Notes under the pieces: model-generated | Seen by the model: the letters and a program-made list of their open reading frames with translations, nothing else | The model's database searches: none | What the model was told of the DNA's origin: nothing | NCBI RefSeq assembly: GCF_003369915.1 | Contig: NC_046677.1 | Coordinates: forward strand, 15,190,001 to 15,254,000 | DNA length: 64,000 nucleotides | From: Drosophila miranda | Lineage: Eukaryota; Arthropoda; Insecta; Diptera; Drosophilidae | Reading direction: 5' to 3' | Position numbers and translations under genes: made by a program | Part shown: positions 37,701-49,216 of the stretch, in pieces | Position numbering within the stretch: the first letter of the stretch is position 1 | Layout: every line of letters starts with the position of its first letter

Positions 37701-40700
37701 AGACGCCCGCCGTCACCGAGAACCTGCTAACGCATGCCACCTTTGGTATTCATGTGAGGCAACAAAAGAAGGAACTGGAGGCCCTCGAGACCACTAGTGG
37801 GCCCCTGATAGTGGGTCGGGGCGAGCATAGTGCCGTCAGTGCGGTAAGTTTTATTTTTATTTACAAACGAATTAAAATGTGCCTAAATACGACTAAGCGA
37901 GATATCGGGTCAACATTGGGGAAGCAACACCCTACAGGCTTTGGGAGATATTAGACCCAGCAAAGTCCTTAAAAGCCTTCAACATACAGGGATCTTTCAC
38001 ATAATCCTAAAGGTCAAAGTTTGATAAGACCTTGGACGATGTCTGCCTTTTATATCCGTAATAGCGCAGGATCAACCAAATACATGATATTGAAAGTGGT
38101 TTTATGAAATATTCTCCATGAAGATTAAAGTCCATTTGGAAATGTCTTAGCCTCTTTTCGGAGTACTTTTCGCACTCAGAAGGAGGTCACTCTAAAAGAA
38201 GGCTTCATCAGCCTCGAAAGTCGAAAAACACCCATTAGATGTGTGGACATGTCTCAAAGTCAGATGACTGTTGTGGTTTATTGTGTACCACTCAAAATTG
38301 ATGAATTTAGCCTTAAAAGTAGTTGATTTAGATATGGATATATGTACATATATCATATTCATTATCTTTTTCTATTGTCTTATTTTTGGTGAAATCTGGA
38401 GATAATTGTCTCGTTCAAAAACTATTTTAAAGTTGAGAGACCTATGTATAAACAGTTCTCATAGTTATTGTTTTTATTGAAACCTTACGCATCTATGAAG
38501 TACAATGGGTTAGACGTATCTTAAGTTTATAATTAATTATTTTTCGTATATGGTTTAGTATGGTTTAACTTTGGTCTGGGTATAAAAATCTCCTTTTTGT
38601 GGCTATATTTTAGCAATTGCTCAGTCGTTTAAAGAGTATTGACGATGATTGTCTTGTCTTGGATCGATTCCCTTTACTTCTTCTTTCGCTTGAGGACATC
38701 GCCCAGCCGCGGCGCCGTTGGTACACGCAAGTGGCGACAGCGACGCATCATCAAGACGTCGTGCTTGAAGTAGCGCAGACAATGCCATTGGGGCACCTTG
38801 GGCATCAGCTGTTGGTGCTGTGGAAGAGATTTATTTCAGTTTCGGAAAAACAAAATGTACTTATGGAAAATCTGCAACTATTTTGAATAGCTTTAACGGA
38901 GTCTTTTATAATTATATGCTAGCAAAAAGGTTGTCAAAGTTTTCTGATCTACGTCTGAAACATCTATTGAACTATTTTTACAATGTTGCCTCTTTTACCT
39001 TTTTGTTCTCCCCCACGGGGGCACCCTTTAATCTTTCTGTTATGTGATGTTCTTTTGTGTCGTCTGCTGGTCTCAATTTGAATAATTTCCATTGAAATTT
39101 ATAACGACATCTAGTCGAAAGTGGGTTTTATTTTTGGACGCGCCTTTCAATTGGTTTTGTTTAGGAATTTTTGTAAATCATGCGCAATAATCATCAGCCG
39201 CCTAGTAACTGAATAATAATGCGATTTTTGAAGTCTCGTGCATTGAAAAGATCTAATGATACGATGCCTAACAGATCCCATTTTGAGTAGAATATTGTTG
39301 AATAATCATCAGAGAACTTTTCCATTTGTTTTTTTTTTTGGGGATTCCTCACTTTTTTTTTGGTCTTTGATCACTTTTCCAATGATCATCCATCTATGGA
39401 GCAATCAGTTGTTATTTATATAATTATTAATCACTTTGTTTATTCTATCAAAGGTCAAGTCTGCAGAGACAGGGAGACATTGATAAGGTTGATCCACAAT
39501 CCTCGAAATTTTTTATAAACTGCTCTGTCTACTATACTCTTACATATGTTGTCTACTTCATTACCTCCGGCTATATATAGTTACAGAGATTAACAACACA
39601 CGACGTAAACGTGTACAATGACTGTATTTTTATACCCTTTGAAGAGGGTGTTGTACTTTCGGCAAGGGGTTGGGAACACCTTAAAGGTGGGAAGAAGTAT
39701 GTTTAGATCAGCTGCAATCTGTTTGTTTCTATGCCAGTCAAAAGTTTCTCAGTTTTATAGCTATCTGTTTGGAACTTTGCTCAGATCATCTTATAGCTGG
39801 ATTTCAAACCGGCCAGATCCGGATAGCTATATCATTCAGCTGACATTTACATTTCAGATGACTATATCATATTTCTGCCATTGGATTGATGATACATCGA
39901 GTACATTTTTAAAGAAAGTCCAATACATTTCCCCTACTTTTAGTGGAATATTATTTTTCTCATCCTAAAAATAGAAATTACAGCGTAATCGTTCTGGAAT
40001 CTCATATAGCTTGATTTTTAGAGGTACCCTTTAATTCTTGTTTATTATGTCTCATGTTTTAATTAGAAAGCAATTTTTTAATTAAGACTGCAGTTTATTT
40101 CTTGAGAAAATGTTCAACGCCCACTATTCATTAGAAGGGGGTTGCACTTCCGCACTTGCCGCACATTGGGTTGCATTTACCACCCACGCAGAAGATTTTC
40201 AGTGAAGTCATTGCCCCAAAAAGATGCCCTCTTCCTCTGCCCCTATATATAAGCCCCCTGCTGTACTTCTCCTAAATGTATGCATCCTGCAGTTGAACTG
40301 AACTTTTCCTTCTTTCTCCTATTCTTCGAATAGGGGTCGTCCCCTTTCTTGTACTGCACTCCTTTTGTTTTCTTAGCCAATCCCTAAATAGTCTCCCCTT
40401 CTGCGCTGCTTTACTCCTTTATTTTTTGCCTCTTTCCTATAAATGTGGCCTTTGCTGCGCCCCCCACAACTCCTTTGGCTCGCACTCACCTCATTCACAA
40501 TTGGCACGGGTCCAGCATGGGCGCCGATGGCGACGAGTGCAAGGCACAGCATGGAAATGACAGCAAAAAAGTTGGGCCACATTTTCGCCGTTTATTTTTG
40601 GTGACTCTTCCTCTACTTCCCAATCCAATCCAATCCACTTCACTCCACTACGTTCACTCTCTCTTGGTGTAAATTGTTGTTTAATTGGATCGTAAATTGT

Positions 40701-42904
40701 TTAATAAGAATCGACGCGTTATTGTCAGCTGCTGCAGTTGCTGATGAGGAGAACAAATAAGCCTCTTGGGGGGGGGCTTGCGCTTTGAACTTTTTTGTGT
40801 TCAGTTTTATTTCCGTAAACTTTAGCGGCACGCGCTTCCGCTTGCGCTCTCTTTCTCTTGAACTTGCTCCGGCTCCCTTGTTGTTTGAAATACAACGGTA
40901 AAGTGTAAACTTGTCGGCGAAGCACTTCGACATTTATACTCGGCGTGGCCGGGCACGAGCACCAGGCCAGCCGCTTCGTGCGTGCTCCGCTCTCATAATT
41001 CTAACGGAACGAAAGCCCCGCTCGTGGCTCGTAAAGTTTGTTTTGTTATTGGTTGCGAATCGCTCGCTCTTTACTGCCTGTTCCTTTCTCTTAAGCTCCG
41101 GTGGTGGCTATTGTGAATGGGAAGTGCAGTCGTGCCGATGCAAGCCCCCTCTTGGACAGTGGAAAAGAAAATTGATATGGTGTTCTTTATGCTAAAGACC
41201 TAATATTTATATTTATTTCCATTAACATATATATTTATAATATTTTAAATGCCTATATCATAATGGTCACTGAAATCTGAGGTTTCTAGTTTCACCTCAA
41301 TCCAGGGTTTATTGACCATTTGCTTCAGCTTCCGATTGAAGAAAAATTTACTTTTGGGAAGAAATTATAGGAACTCTGAACATAAGCTTAAAGTCTGAAC
41401 TTTCCGAGTCAGCATTCTATTATATATAGTGGTCCCACAACCAGTTATTGTTATCTTTGTCCCACTGTGTTTTCAATTACGCTCTCCCTCGTTCTCTCCT
41501 TGCGCTCCTCTCTTTTCTCTCGGACTTCGTTACTCAATATGTTGTTTATGCGTAGGGCATAGCCATTGCGTGCTTTTGACACTTTACTTTTCTTTTCTGT
41601 AAGTATTTTCCTGGCCAAAATATGTACGTAATTGGGATCGCTTTTCTAGACTGTGTAAATAGTAAATTTCCGCAAGTCTGTTGCTAGGTGTAATAATAAT
41701 TTCTTGTGTGCGGGCCTGGCACTTGCCTTAATTATATTTAGCCATTACCATTATTTTTCCCAGAGTTTTTCTAGTTTAAGTCGGTTCAAGCTTGTGGAAA
41801 GCTGAAAGTCAGCTCAATATGTATACTCTAGCTGGGTTATCGCTGCCGAGTCATGTATTGAGTCACAAATGATTGTTTGCTTCCTGCCGATTTTATTCTT
41901 TAATTAATTTGAGGGAAAACAACTTGATGTTGTGCAATTACAATTGACAGTTGGTCACATGTTTGCAAATCGACTGTTTTTGTTCAAACAATTTTGCATT
42001 AAAGTGGAGCAACAAATAGCCAAGTGGATGGCCAAGCGCATGCGCGAAGGTTAAACGACAATCCACTCGAGGGCCTGAGCAGTTTATTAATGCGCCGCAC
42101 AAACCCCAGGCAATGACAGACGATCAAACCAATACCAGACGGGAAGTAAGGTGTTTTTAGTCGAAGAGTTAGATACCCTGGCGGAGTTATCGTGGCACAT
42201 ACATGTGCATATATGCATAGGAATATATGATAGGATATATGGCTGGCAATGGCTGATGTTGATACTTAATCAAGAACATAGCTATGTCTTTGACAGTGCC
42301 GTAGATAGCATTACAAACCTCTGCTGTGAATCATAATACCCCCTTTGAGGGGTACAATAATCATGTGATTAATATTGTTGAGTGAGGCTTGGGTCTCGGT
42401 GCTGAGACTGGGACTACGACTGAACTTGAACCGCAATCGCGACACCCGAAAAAACCGAAAAATAATAACGCACACCACTAACACACACTTTGTTGTGAAC
42501 TTCAGCAAGGTCAATGCCAATTAATGTTCATTTCGCTATTACAGTTTGTCAATCTGTCCGCCCACACGATGCCTGCCATGAGCCTGATCTGCGGAGAGTT
42601 TGTCAAGTCGCTGCTGATTCCGGCGGACGCAACCTCGCGGGTTACCGCTGCTGCAGCGGCAGCGGAGACCAATGGTGCCACCATCAATGGCAACGGAATG
42701 TCCCACGAGGACAGCGACGTAGAAGATGAAAACGATGCCCAGCAAGAAGCCACTTTAATAGTCCGCAAGGCATTGCTGGAGCGGAATGCCGAGCTGGAGG
42801 AGGAGCTGCAGCCCCTGGGAACGGATGTGGTGGACCAACAGGCCCTGGACCATCGATTGAAGCTCATCACGGGGCTGAAAAAACAATTGAGGTTATCAAT
42901 TTAG
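34713..42904 (+). CDS. WDR75 / Utp17 homologue, ribosome-biogenesis WD40 protein
   Basis: Nucleolar WD40 protein of the small-subunit processome (UTP-A/t-UTP subcomplex), needed for rRNA transcription and early 18S processing. Seven exons join in frame: 34713-34804, 34861-35241, 35308-35962, 36022-36200, 36255-37414, 37470-37843, 42545-42904 (1066 residues). WD-repeat blades are visible, for example GRIFVWRQFD, SLAFSPSGATLYSGG, NVIKVWGITD and SRVLIWNLLTL. Between the two propeller halves is a long helical basic stretch (about residues 520-700) rich in Gln/Lys/Arg, probably why it exceeds vertebrate WDR75 (about 830). The last exon gives the conserved-looking FVNLSAHTMPA end, an acidic linker and a coiled-coil-like tail. 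Six introns are present; the last is 4.7 kb and contains an opposite-strand gene. The orthology is inferred from architecture. Confidence 0.85.
38473..38478 (-). terminator. Polyadenylation signal of the nested peptide gene
   Basis: AATAAA on the minus strand, 196 bases beyond the stop codon of the nested gene, which fits a short 3' UTR. Confidence 0.45.
38674..40582 (-). CDS. Small basic secreted peptide (78 residues), nested gene
   Basis: Two coding exons on the strand opposite WDR75. Exon 1 (40582-40490) encodes 31 residues: a textbook signal peptide (NFFAVISMLCLALVAIGAHA, cleavage expected after AHA) and the start of the mature chain, GPVPIVNE. The donor is GAG|GTGAGT; after a 1.67-kb intron the acceptor CTCTTCCACAG leads in phase 0 to exon 2 (38817-38674). 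The predicted mature chain is about 54 residues and strongly basic. It has two cysteines 13 residues apart (WHCLRYF and RRCRHL), a basic RRCR/KRKKK character and no other cysteines. That suits a one-disulfide peptide hormone or an antimicrobial peptide. A TATA box lies 350 bp upstream and a poly(A) signal downstream. No known family is recognised. Confidence 0.65.
39631..39870 (+). repeat. Remnant of an interspersed element
   Basis: Starts TATACCCTTTGAAGAGGGTG and continues with TTTCTCAGTTTTATAGCTAT, GGAACTTTGC and CCGGCCAGATCCGG. This order is the common tail of many Drosophila interspersed elements. It sits in the intron of the nested peptide gene and has no coding capacity. Confidence 0.6.
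40933..40938 (-). promoter_or_regulatory. TATA box of the nested peptide gene
   Basis: TATAAA on the minus strand in the context GAGTATAAATG, preceded by GC-rich DNA. It lies 351 bases upstream of the nested gene's ATG. This would start transcription near 40905 and give a 5' UTR of about 320 bases. Confidence 0.5.
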
Positions 42905-43690
42905 ACAAAATCCCTATATAGTTGTTTAAAAAAAAAATTCTATAAAGTTTTTCTATATTTTTTTAGGGCAAAACGATTATTGATATTATACAAAAGTCAT
43001 TTGTGCACAAAGGAAGTTTTTGTTTATTTTATGAACGGTTTGTTTCCTGGTGGGTTGCGAGGATATTCAAGCTATACACATCTGAGATATAGGTATCACA
43101 ACGAGCCGCTTATCTAATACGCGAAGTCTTACCAAATACCTTGTACTAATTATAATTTTAGGCTTATATGCTTTTATATTTTCGAATTCCATGGAAGCCG
43201 ACTGTCCAATAGCCACGGCAGAGTGGATTTGCTATACAAATAGCCGTCTAACAACAACATATTTATCGAGGAATATGTATAAATAATATAAATAGAAATA
43301 ATCTATTGATGATCTAGATATGATAATATCCAAACAATCATCTATTAGCTCTTAATTGCTCTTTTGAAGCGATACGAAGCGCTAAGGACAATGAATTTAC
43401 CATGACATTTATATATATCGTTTTATATGCAATCTATAGAGGTATGGAGTTCTACAAAAATTATCAACAAATTGTGGTAACTGAAGCAGTGCAAAGTTTC
43501 TTCTAAAACTAAGAGAAAATACTTTTAAACTCTTATCTATTAAATCTGTTTCAGTATCCAATGAAACATCAAAAGCATTTAACCACCATTAAATTAATCA
43601 AATTTTGTGTCCGTTTTGTTCCTAAACTAATGACTGCGATTGTTTATTTTCATATGGTGTACATAACATAATTTGATAAATGCAAAATAT
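42905..43690. other. Convergent intergenic region
   Basis: AT-rich spacer between the WDR75 stop and the stop of the minus-strand small gene. It presumably holds both 3' UTRs. No coding or RNA gene is seen. Confidence 0.6.
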
Positions 43691-44134
43691 TTAAAAGAAA
43701 CGCCGGCGTGGTATCAGACCGGCATGAGATAACACATTGTAAATTTCCATGCGTGGAATTTTCTCAGCCTGACGATCATAGACCTGAAAGAAATGAAATT
43801 CCATTGAGATGAGAAAATTATTTCATCATGGGATTTTGTAGGTGATGAAACGTACCACCTCTTCGCCAGGACCAAACCAACTGGATCTGGCCAAAGCATC
43901 CCGGACTCTGGGTGTCTTGTAGAAGGGATTCTGGAACTGTTGTGGAAGGGTCTGCTCCCAGGCGGCATTCTCCACGACGGCAATGTGTGCGAGATCCCGT
44001 TGAGGCTGGGGACGTCCCTCGATCAGCATTGAGATACCCACGACAATGGCCACCGACCAGATAAGGCGACGGGGCAGGCACCTTGACGAAGAGTTGGTGA
44101 GAAGAAGAGTTGAATTGAGTTCACTATACCACAT
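43691..44134 (-). CDS. Small predicted secreted protein (about 123 residues)
   Basis: Two exons in phase 0: 44134-43856 (93 residues, donor GTG|GTACGT) and 43783-43691 (30 residues; acceptor TTTCTTTCAG). A hydrophobic segment, LIWSVAIVVGISMLIEG (residues 24-40), looks like a signal peptide with an over-long n-region; cleavage would leave RPQPQRDLAH at the new end. The rest is hydrophilic, has no cysteine, and ends in a compact block containing SWFGPGEEV, EKIPRMEIYN and LSHAGLIPRRRFF, with basic sites that could be cut by proprotein convertases. A precursor or matrix protein is possible; no family is recognised. The start is uncertain: an upstream exon spliced at the CTTCGTCAAG acceptor could replace residues 1-17. 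Confidence 0.65.
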
Positions 44135-47100
44135 CCACTTGCTCGATTTAAATTATTATTATGATGATCATTACATAATTGTGGCGTGCATATAATATTA
44201 CAAGTTTCCGCCTGTCACGCACTCACACACACACAGCCACACGCATGTTCCCCCAAGAGCTCTCCCCAGTCCAGTCCACGCCTAAATGACCGGCTTTTCA
44301 CTGCTCTCCCAGTCCCAGTCTCAGTCCCAGTACCAGTGCCGGGACAACTTGTTGGCCAAGTCAGCTGACTGTTGGCTCTGTCTTTCAGTCTCTGACTCCG
44401 ACTCCGACTACGACTCCGTCTGTGGCAGTTTCTATTTCTCTTTTGCAGTTGCAGTTGCAGTTGGGTTGTCATGTGGCCAGTCATTTCCTAGATGTCGCGT
44501 GCTGCGTGGAGGTAAAAAATCTCTGCTTTTGCCAATCGTCATTCGGTGGCTAGTTGGTTCGTTCGTTTCGTCCCAGTTTGGTGGCAAAAAGATCCCTGAT
44601 CTTTGCTTTTAATTGGATAACCGGCAGTGACGCCGCTCTTGTTGCACCGCTTGCCCCTTGGTGATGTAAGTTTTGGACTTGATATTGCCACCGGCGGCAC
44701 TGGCATTTTCAATGTGCCTGTTTTCTGGCCGCCCTTTGCTTTTTGGCCAAGTCATGATTGGCTGCCGTTGTGCCTGAGCCAAAGGCTTGGCTGGACCTGT
44801 ACGATTTCCATACTCGTACGAAAGGGGGAAAATTGTATGATGCAATAGCATGTAAATCACTTGAATTACAATGGTACGGCTAGCCAACAGATATTCCGAG
44901 TATCTGTAACTGATTTTTTTTTTCCATGGGGATATTTCATGTGAAACTATTCGCTTGAGATGTTTTTGATAATGTAATCGTATTCAAATTTTTATATGTG
45001 GATGTTTATACTAATTTAAGGCTGATCTAAGGCAGATCCATTGGAACAAAAATTATTCATATAAATTCTTCTCAATAGATCTGTTAACTAGTTATCATTA
45101 AGTATTAATATTCGTTATATGTTCTAATAAAATGGGAGCGTATTTCATTCTTTAAGGAACCATAGTGTTAAGTATACCCTCTTAAAGTATTATTTGAAGA
45201 TACATACAAATCTCAGGCAAAAGGCATCTCCCTATTCCGATACGACTTGAGTTCCATCTCATAACATTTCAAAACTAAAGGGTTCTTTGGGTTTCTCCCT
45301 AGTTAACCCAAGAGATCTACAAAGCATAGCTTAATATATTCCAAAAGTAAACAGAAACGAGATCACAACCTTGATCCACATGATCGATCCTTCGACAACC
45401 TTTCCTTTCCACCTATTACACCAAAATCATCTCCCTGTCTTGTGTACATTCCAGTTCACTGACCCACCTACCGATCACCAACCATTTTGGCTTCTTGGTC
45501 ACACCCAACTGATGTCCCATGACTTGGGCGGGTTGCATTTCGCTTTCGGTTGGCAACCCGACCATCGGACGGACCCCAACCGTCTTATGCAATTCTGGCG
45601 TTTTGCGAATGCGCAAAAGACGCCAGCGAAACACTCTCCTCCACAACCTCCCCAAAAATGTGCTGGTATTTTCAGGTTTTCATGCTTATTTTGTGTACGC
45701 CACTCAATTGTTGTTGTTACTGGGCACAGAGACTGGGCCGGAGACGGAGACGGGGACGGGGACAGCTACTTACATACTGCAACTACGCTTTGTGGCTGTC
45801 TCCGTCTCGTTCCAGGTCTCAGTCTCCATCACCCATCAGCCGTCTCACACCGTCTCCGTCTCCGTGTCTGTGTCTGATTAGGTCAATGGAATCCAATTGG
45901 CGTCAGCGTCCGAGAGTCGTTGCAGTTTTCGCTTTTTTACTTATGTATGTACAGTCGTACGTAGTCGTCTCTTCATTCCATTCCATTCCAACATTCCAAA
46001 TTTGGGTCATGTGGTTAATTGACAAAGATTGACGTATTGTTAGTATTGTTATTCTACAGAGTCCACAAATTTGTTTATATTTTGCATACAATGAGGAAAT
46101 ATGCTCACGCATCTGTTACAATTTTCATTCTTACAAATCGGTAGCGGGTATTCGGATAGAATAGGGGATTACAAAATCGAAAGCGTACAAAAAGAGGATT
46201 GTGTAGGAAAAGTACTCAAAGCGGGTCATTGAAAGGAAATTTCATCTACAAATTGCTTGGAATTTCTGAACCAATTTTTCTATTTCTTCAAACTTGAAGG
46301 GAACATGGAATGGGGATGTGGAAGCGTAGGTACTGTACCCAACGATGATTGTCAATGATCTACAATCTACATTCAGGGCTTCAGTGGATGAAGCATCGAA
46401 ACCGCAAAAATGAGGTTGTATTGGCTGGAAATAATGTACTTAATTAATAAACACGAATAATCGGAACCGGTCAAAAAGTTTTGACTCTGGTAATGGTAAT
46501 AGGAACGAGGCATCGGAAGCACACACTATAGGAATTGTTGGAATGGTTTCAGTTTCTGATTCAGTTTTAATTACCCCCAAAGGTGACGGTGATGGGATAA
46601 GCGAAAGGGAAAATAGGAACTGTTGAAATGAGCTTGGAGATGAAATCTACTGCTGCTATGGAATGGAATGAACCAGTCTTCATTCCTCAAAACAGAAACA
46701 TTTACGGAAATGGGGAACGTTGAACGAAGAATCGTAACCGTACAAATGAGGTTGGGTCACGCAGAGCCGTGTACCGTGATGACAGATAGTGAGAGGGGAA
46801 CCTTGATGCGAAACTTGAGCCAAAAAAGAGTCTGCACTCAACAACAACGCTCATTACACGTTTTCGCCGCTGACTGAAGCAGGCGATCGTTAAGTTTTGA
46901 AAGTGTGAAACTCTTTAAACCGTTTCAAGGTTGTCGCAGTTGAGGATGTTTTTTTTTGCTGATGCCGCGGCTGGTTTCATGCACATCTCATTTCCCCATG
47001 AAAATTTTAATTAAAAGTCGGGTAATACATGTTCTTCTTTCAAATATGTTTTAGGCGAGGCCCTTAAAATGTGATGAAAGGGTCATTAAAGGTGTTTTTA

Positions 47101-49216
47101 ATTAGTTAATGTAATAGTTAGTTAATTTATTTATTACTGGGTGTAATGATGCTGGTAAGAGATTTCATATATTGGGTACGAAACTAAACAGAAACCTCTG
47201 TAATATCGTCTTATTTCTTTCACTCTTTTCTTTTTATTGAATTCACATGAATAAATTGCATTTTAAAATTTAAAAATTAGTATTCCGAAAGGTGCAATTA
47301 AAAGTTGCATCATTATATTTTCACTTTCGATTGACTTGAATCCAAAACTGTGTCAACTTTTTTAGTCCACGAAGCACGATCGGTTAACTGCCTCCCTGAC
47401 ACCACGCCCCCTCTTCAACACTTTATGGTCAATATTGATGGACAATCGTTGTGGATCATATTTATTAGCCGAATGGCGTAACGGGGCTGGGCAGCACCTG
47501 CTTTTGGCCATTTGTTTTGGCCTCTTTTGTTGGCCTTTCTGTCTGGGTCTTCACATCGTTTAATTGAAAACGCTGTGTGCCATGACAATCGGAATAATTG
47601 TTTTCGGTTATTGCATTAATATTATTATAATTTTTTTGAGGTTTACAGTGGTTTCAGTTTTGGTATTTTTTGTTCATTTTTTGCGGCTGTGTTAAGAAAA
47701 CGTGACCGTTAAACGAAATTATCTGTCAAGTGCAGCATTTTTTCAGTTCGAATCTTTTTTTGTTGTCTAATTTTATGGTTTTTGGTTTAACTTCTTTTGT
47801 TAGAATAGTAACGACTTTTTTAGTATAGTTGTTGGCGGTTTGTGATAGGTCAAAGTTGTTTATGGTTTGGGTTTTTTCTGTCACACACTTTTTTATGTAG
47901 GTCTCTGGGTGGCCACCGGAACGAATCATTGAGTTTTTTCGGTTTATAAATTATGGCATGCTGATGGGATCATCGCCTTAGTGTATTGAATGATTGTGCA
48001 ATTTTGATTTCGCATAATCTTAGAAAATGGCCGTAGGTTTAAGATGCTAGGTATTTGAAAATATACAAAATATCAAGGATGGAATTTTTAAGTATAATTT
48101 TGGTTAAAATAATTGTTTATAAATTTATTTCATTGCTTGATTTTAATGAATTTCCGAAATAATTACATATTTTGAAAATTGGTTTTATTTTAAAAGGTTT
48201 TTTCTCAATTTTTATGGTTTATCATTATTGATTATTAATCTCAAAAATGCATTCGGGTTACATATTTTTTGAAAAATGTCTCTTATTCTTTACGAATTTA
48301 TTGGATTGTGTATTTTGAATGTATTTTTGAAGTAAGAAGTTTTTATTTGTATCCTTTATTGTTTTAACTTTTGTTTATTATTTTATGAGACATTGTATTT
48401 AAAGGTTTTTTAACGGAGTTCTTTATTCAAATTTTATACAGGTTTTTTGCGGTTGAAATTATTAAATATTGAACTTTGTACTTTTTTCGATTCCAGATGT
48501 ACCAATACATTTATGTACATATATATGTAGGGGTTTAGTTTGATTTCTAAGGAATGTAAATATCATAATTCATTGAAATAATTTATTATGTTCGGATAAG
48601 TATAAGTGGTAGAATTTTGTTGTATTATTAAATGCAATATTAGAGTTTAGTATACTCATTTATTAAATTGCATAGTTCCATCAGTTCAATAAATTATTTA
48701 TTTATTAACATCACCAATCGACCATTAAGGTAATGCGAAAGATCGCACATTGAATTATTTATCATGTAAAATAACTATTTTTTTTCAAGACTACATATTT
48801 GACACCTGATTACGCTGATCACCAAACTCACATTTTGTATATGTCTATGACTTGATTTTTTCAAAAATTAGCAAAGCTATTTAAACGCTTTATTTAAGCA
48901 TCAGGCGGTTAGGTTTCAAAGAGAGCCCGAAACAGCAGTTGTGGGATTGAACGCGGCCAATTGGCAACTGAATTGAAGTTTGCCGCCAGAAAGCCACGAA
49001 CTGAAACTGCGAGTGCTACTGCGTCTGGTACTGGTACTACCAGTAGGTAGTGGCCGAAAGCCGAAGATCGGTTTGTTGGCTTGGCAGGTTTTGGACACTG
49101 CTCGAAAGTTTTTCAAACAAAAAGAAGAAAGCTAAATGACAACGAAAACTCAACGAAGCATGAGCTGAAAAGCTGAGCAAGGTTTTGGGGTTTCTATATT
49201 TAGATAATTACTAACT
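44135..49216. other. 5-kb intergenic region, simple-sequence rich
   Basis: No gene recognised. 44.28-44.47 kb has CAGTCCCAGT, GACTCCGACTCC and GCAGTT runs; 45.72-45.87 kb has GGAGACGGAGACGG and its inverted counterpart. 46.9-48.9 kb is very AT-rich with poly-T runs. Open frames of up to 168 codons at 45.4-45.9 kb come from the repeats and overlap one another in all three plus frames. Confidence 0.6.
45739..45864. repeat. Simple-sequence inverted repeat
   Basis: CGGAGACGGAGACGG (45739-45753) and CCGTCTCCGTCTCCG (45850-45864) are perfect 15-base inverted arms about 96 bp apart, inside purine/pyrimidine simple sequence. Confidence 0.6.

Larger units (their letters stand above)
37844..42544. other. 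Large last intron of WDR75, host of a nested gene
   Basis: It runs from donor GCG|GTAAGT to acceptor GCTATTACAG|TTT, both phase 0. It contains a minus-strand small secreted peptide gene (38674-40582 plus UTRs), a transposon remnant near 39.7 kb, and about 1.6 kb (40.95-42.5 kb) in which I see nothing further. Confidence 0.8.

Noticed and set aside
40640-40933. 97-codon frame just after the TATA box of the nested peptide gene
   Set aside because: Its ATG overlaps the TATA box, so it would not be in the transcript; rich in charged repeats only.
45371-46032. Overlapping frames of 120-168 codons on the plus strand
   Set aside because: All three plus frames are open because of GGAGAC/GTCTCC simple repeats; no consistent protein features.
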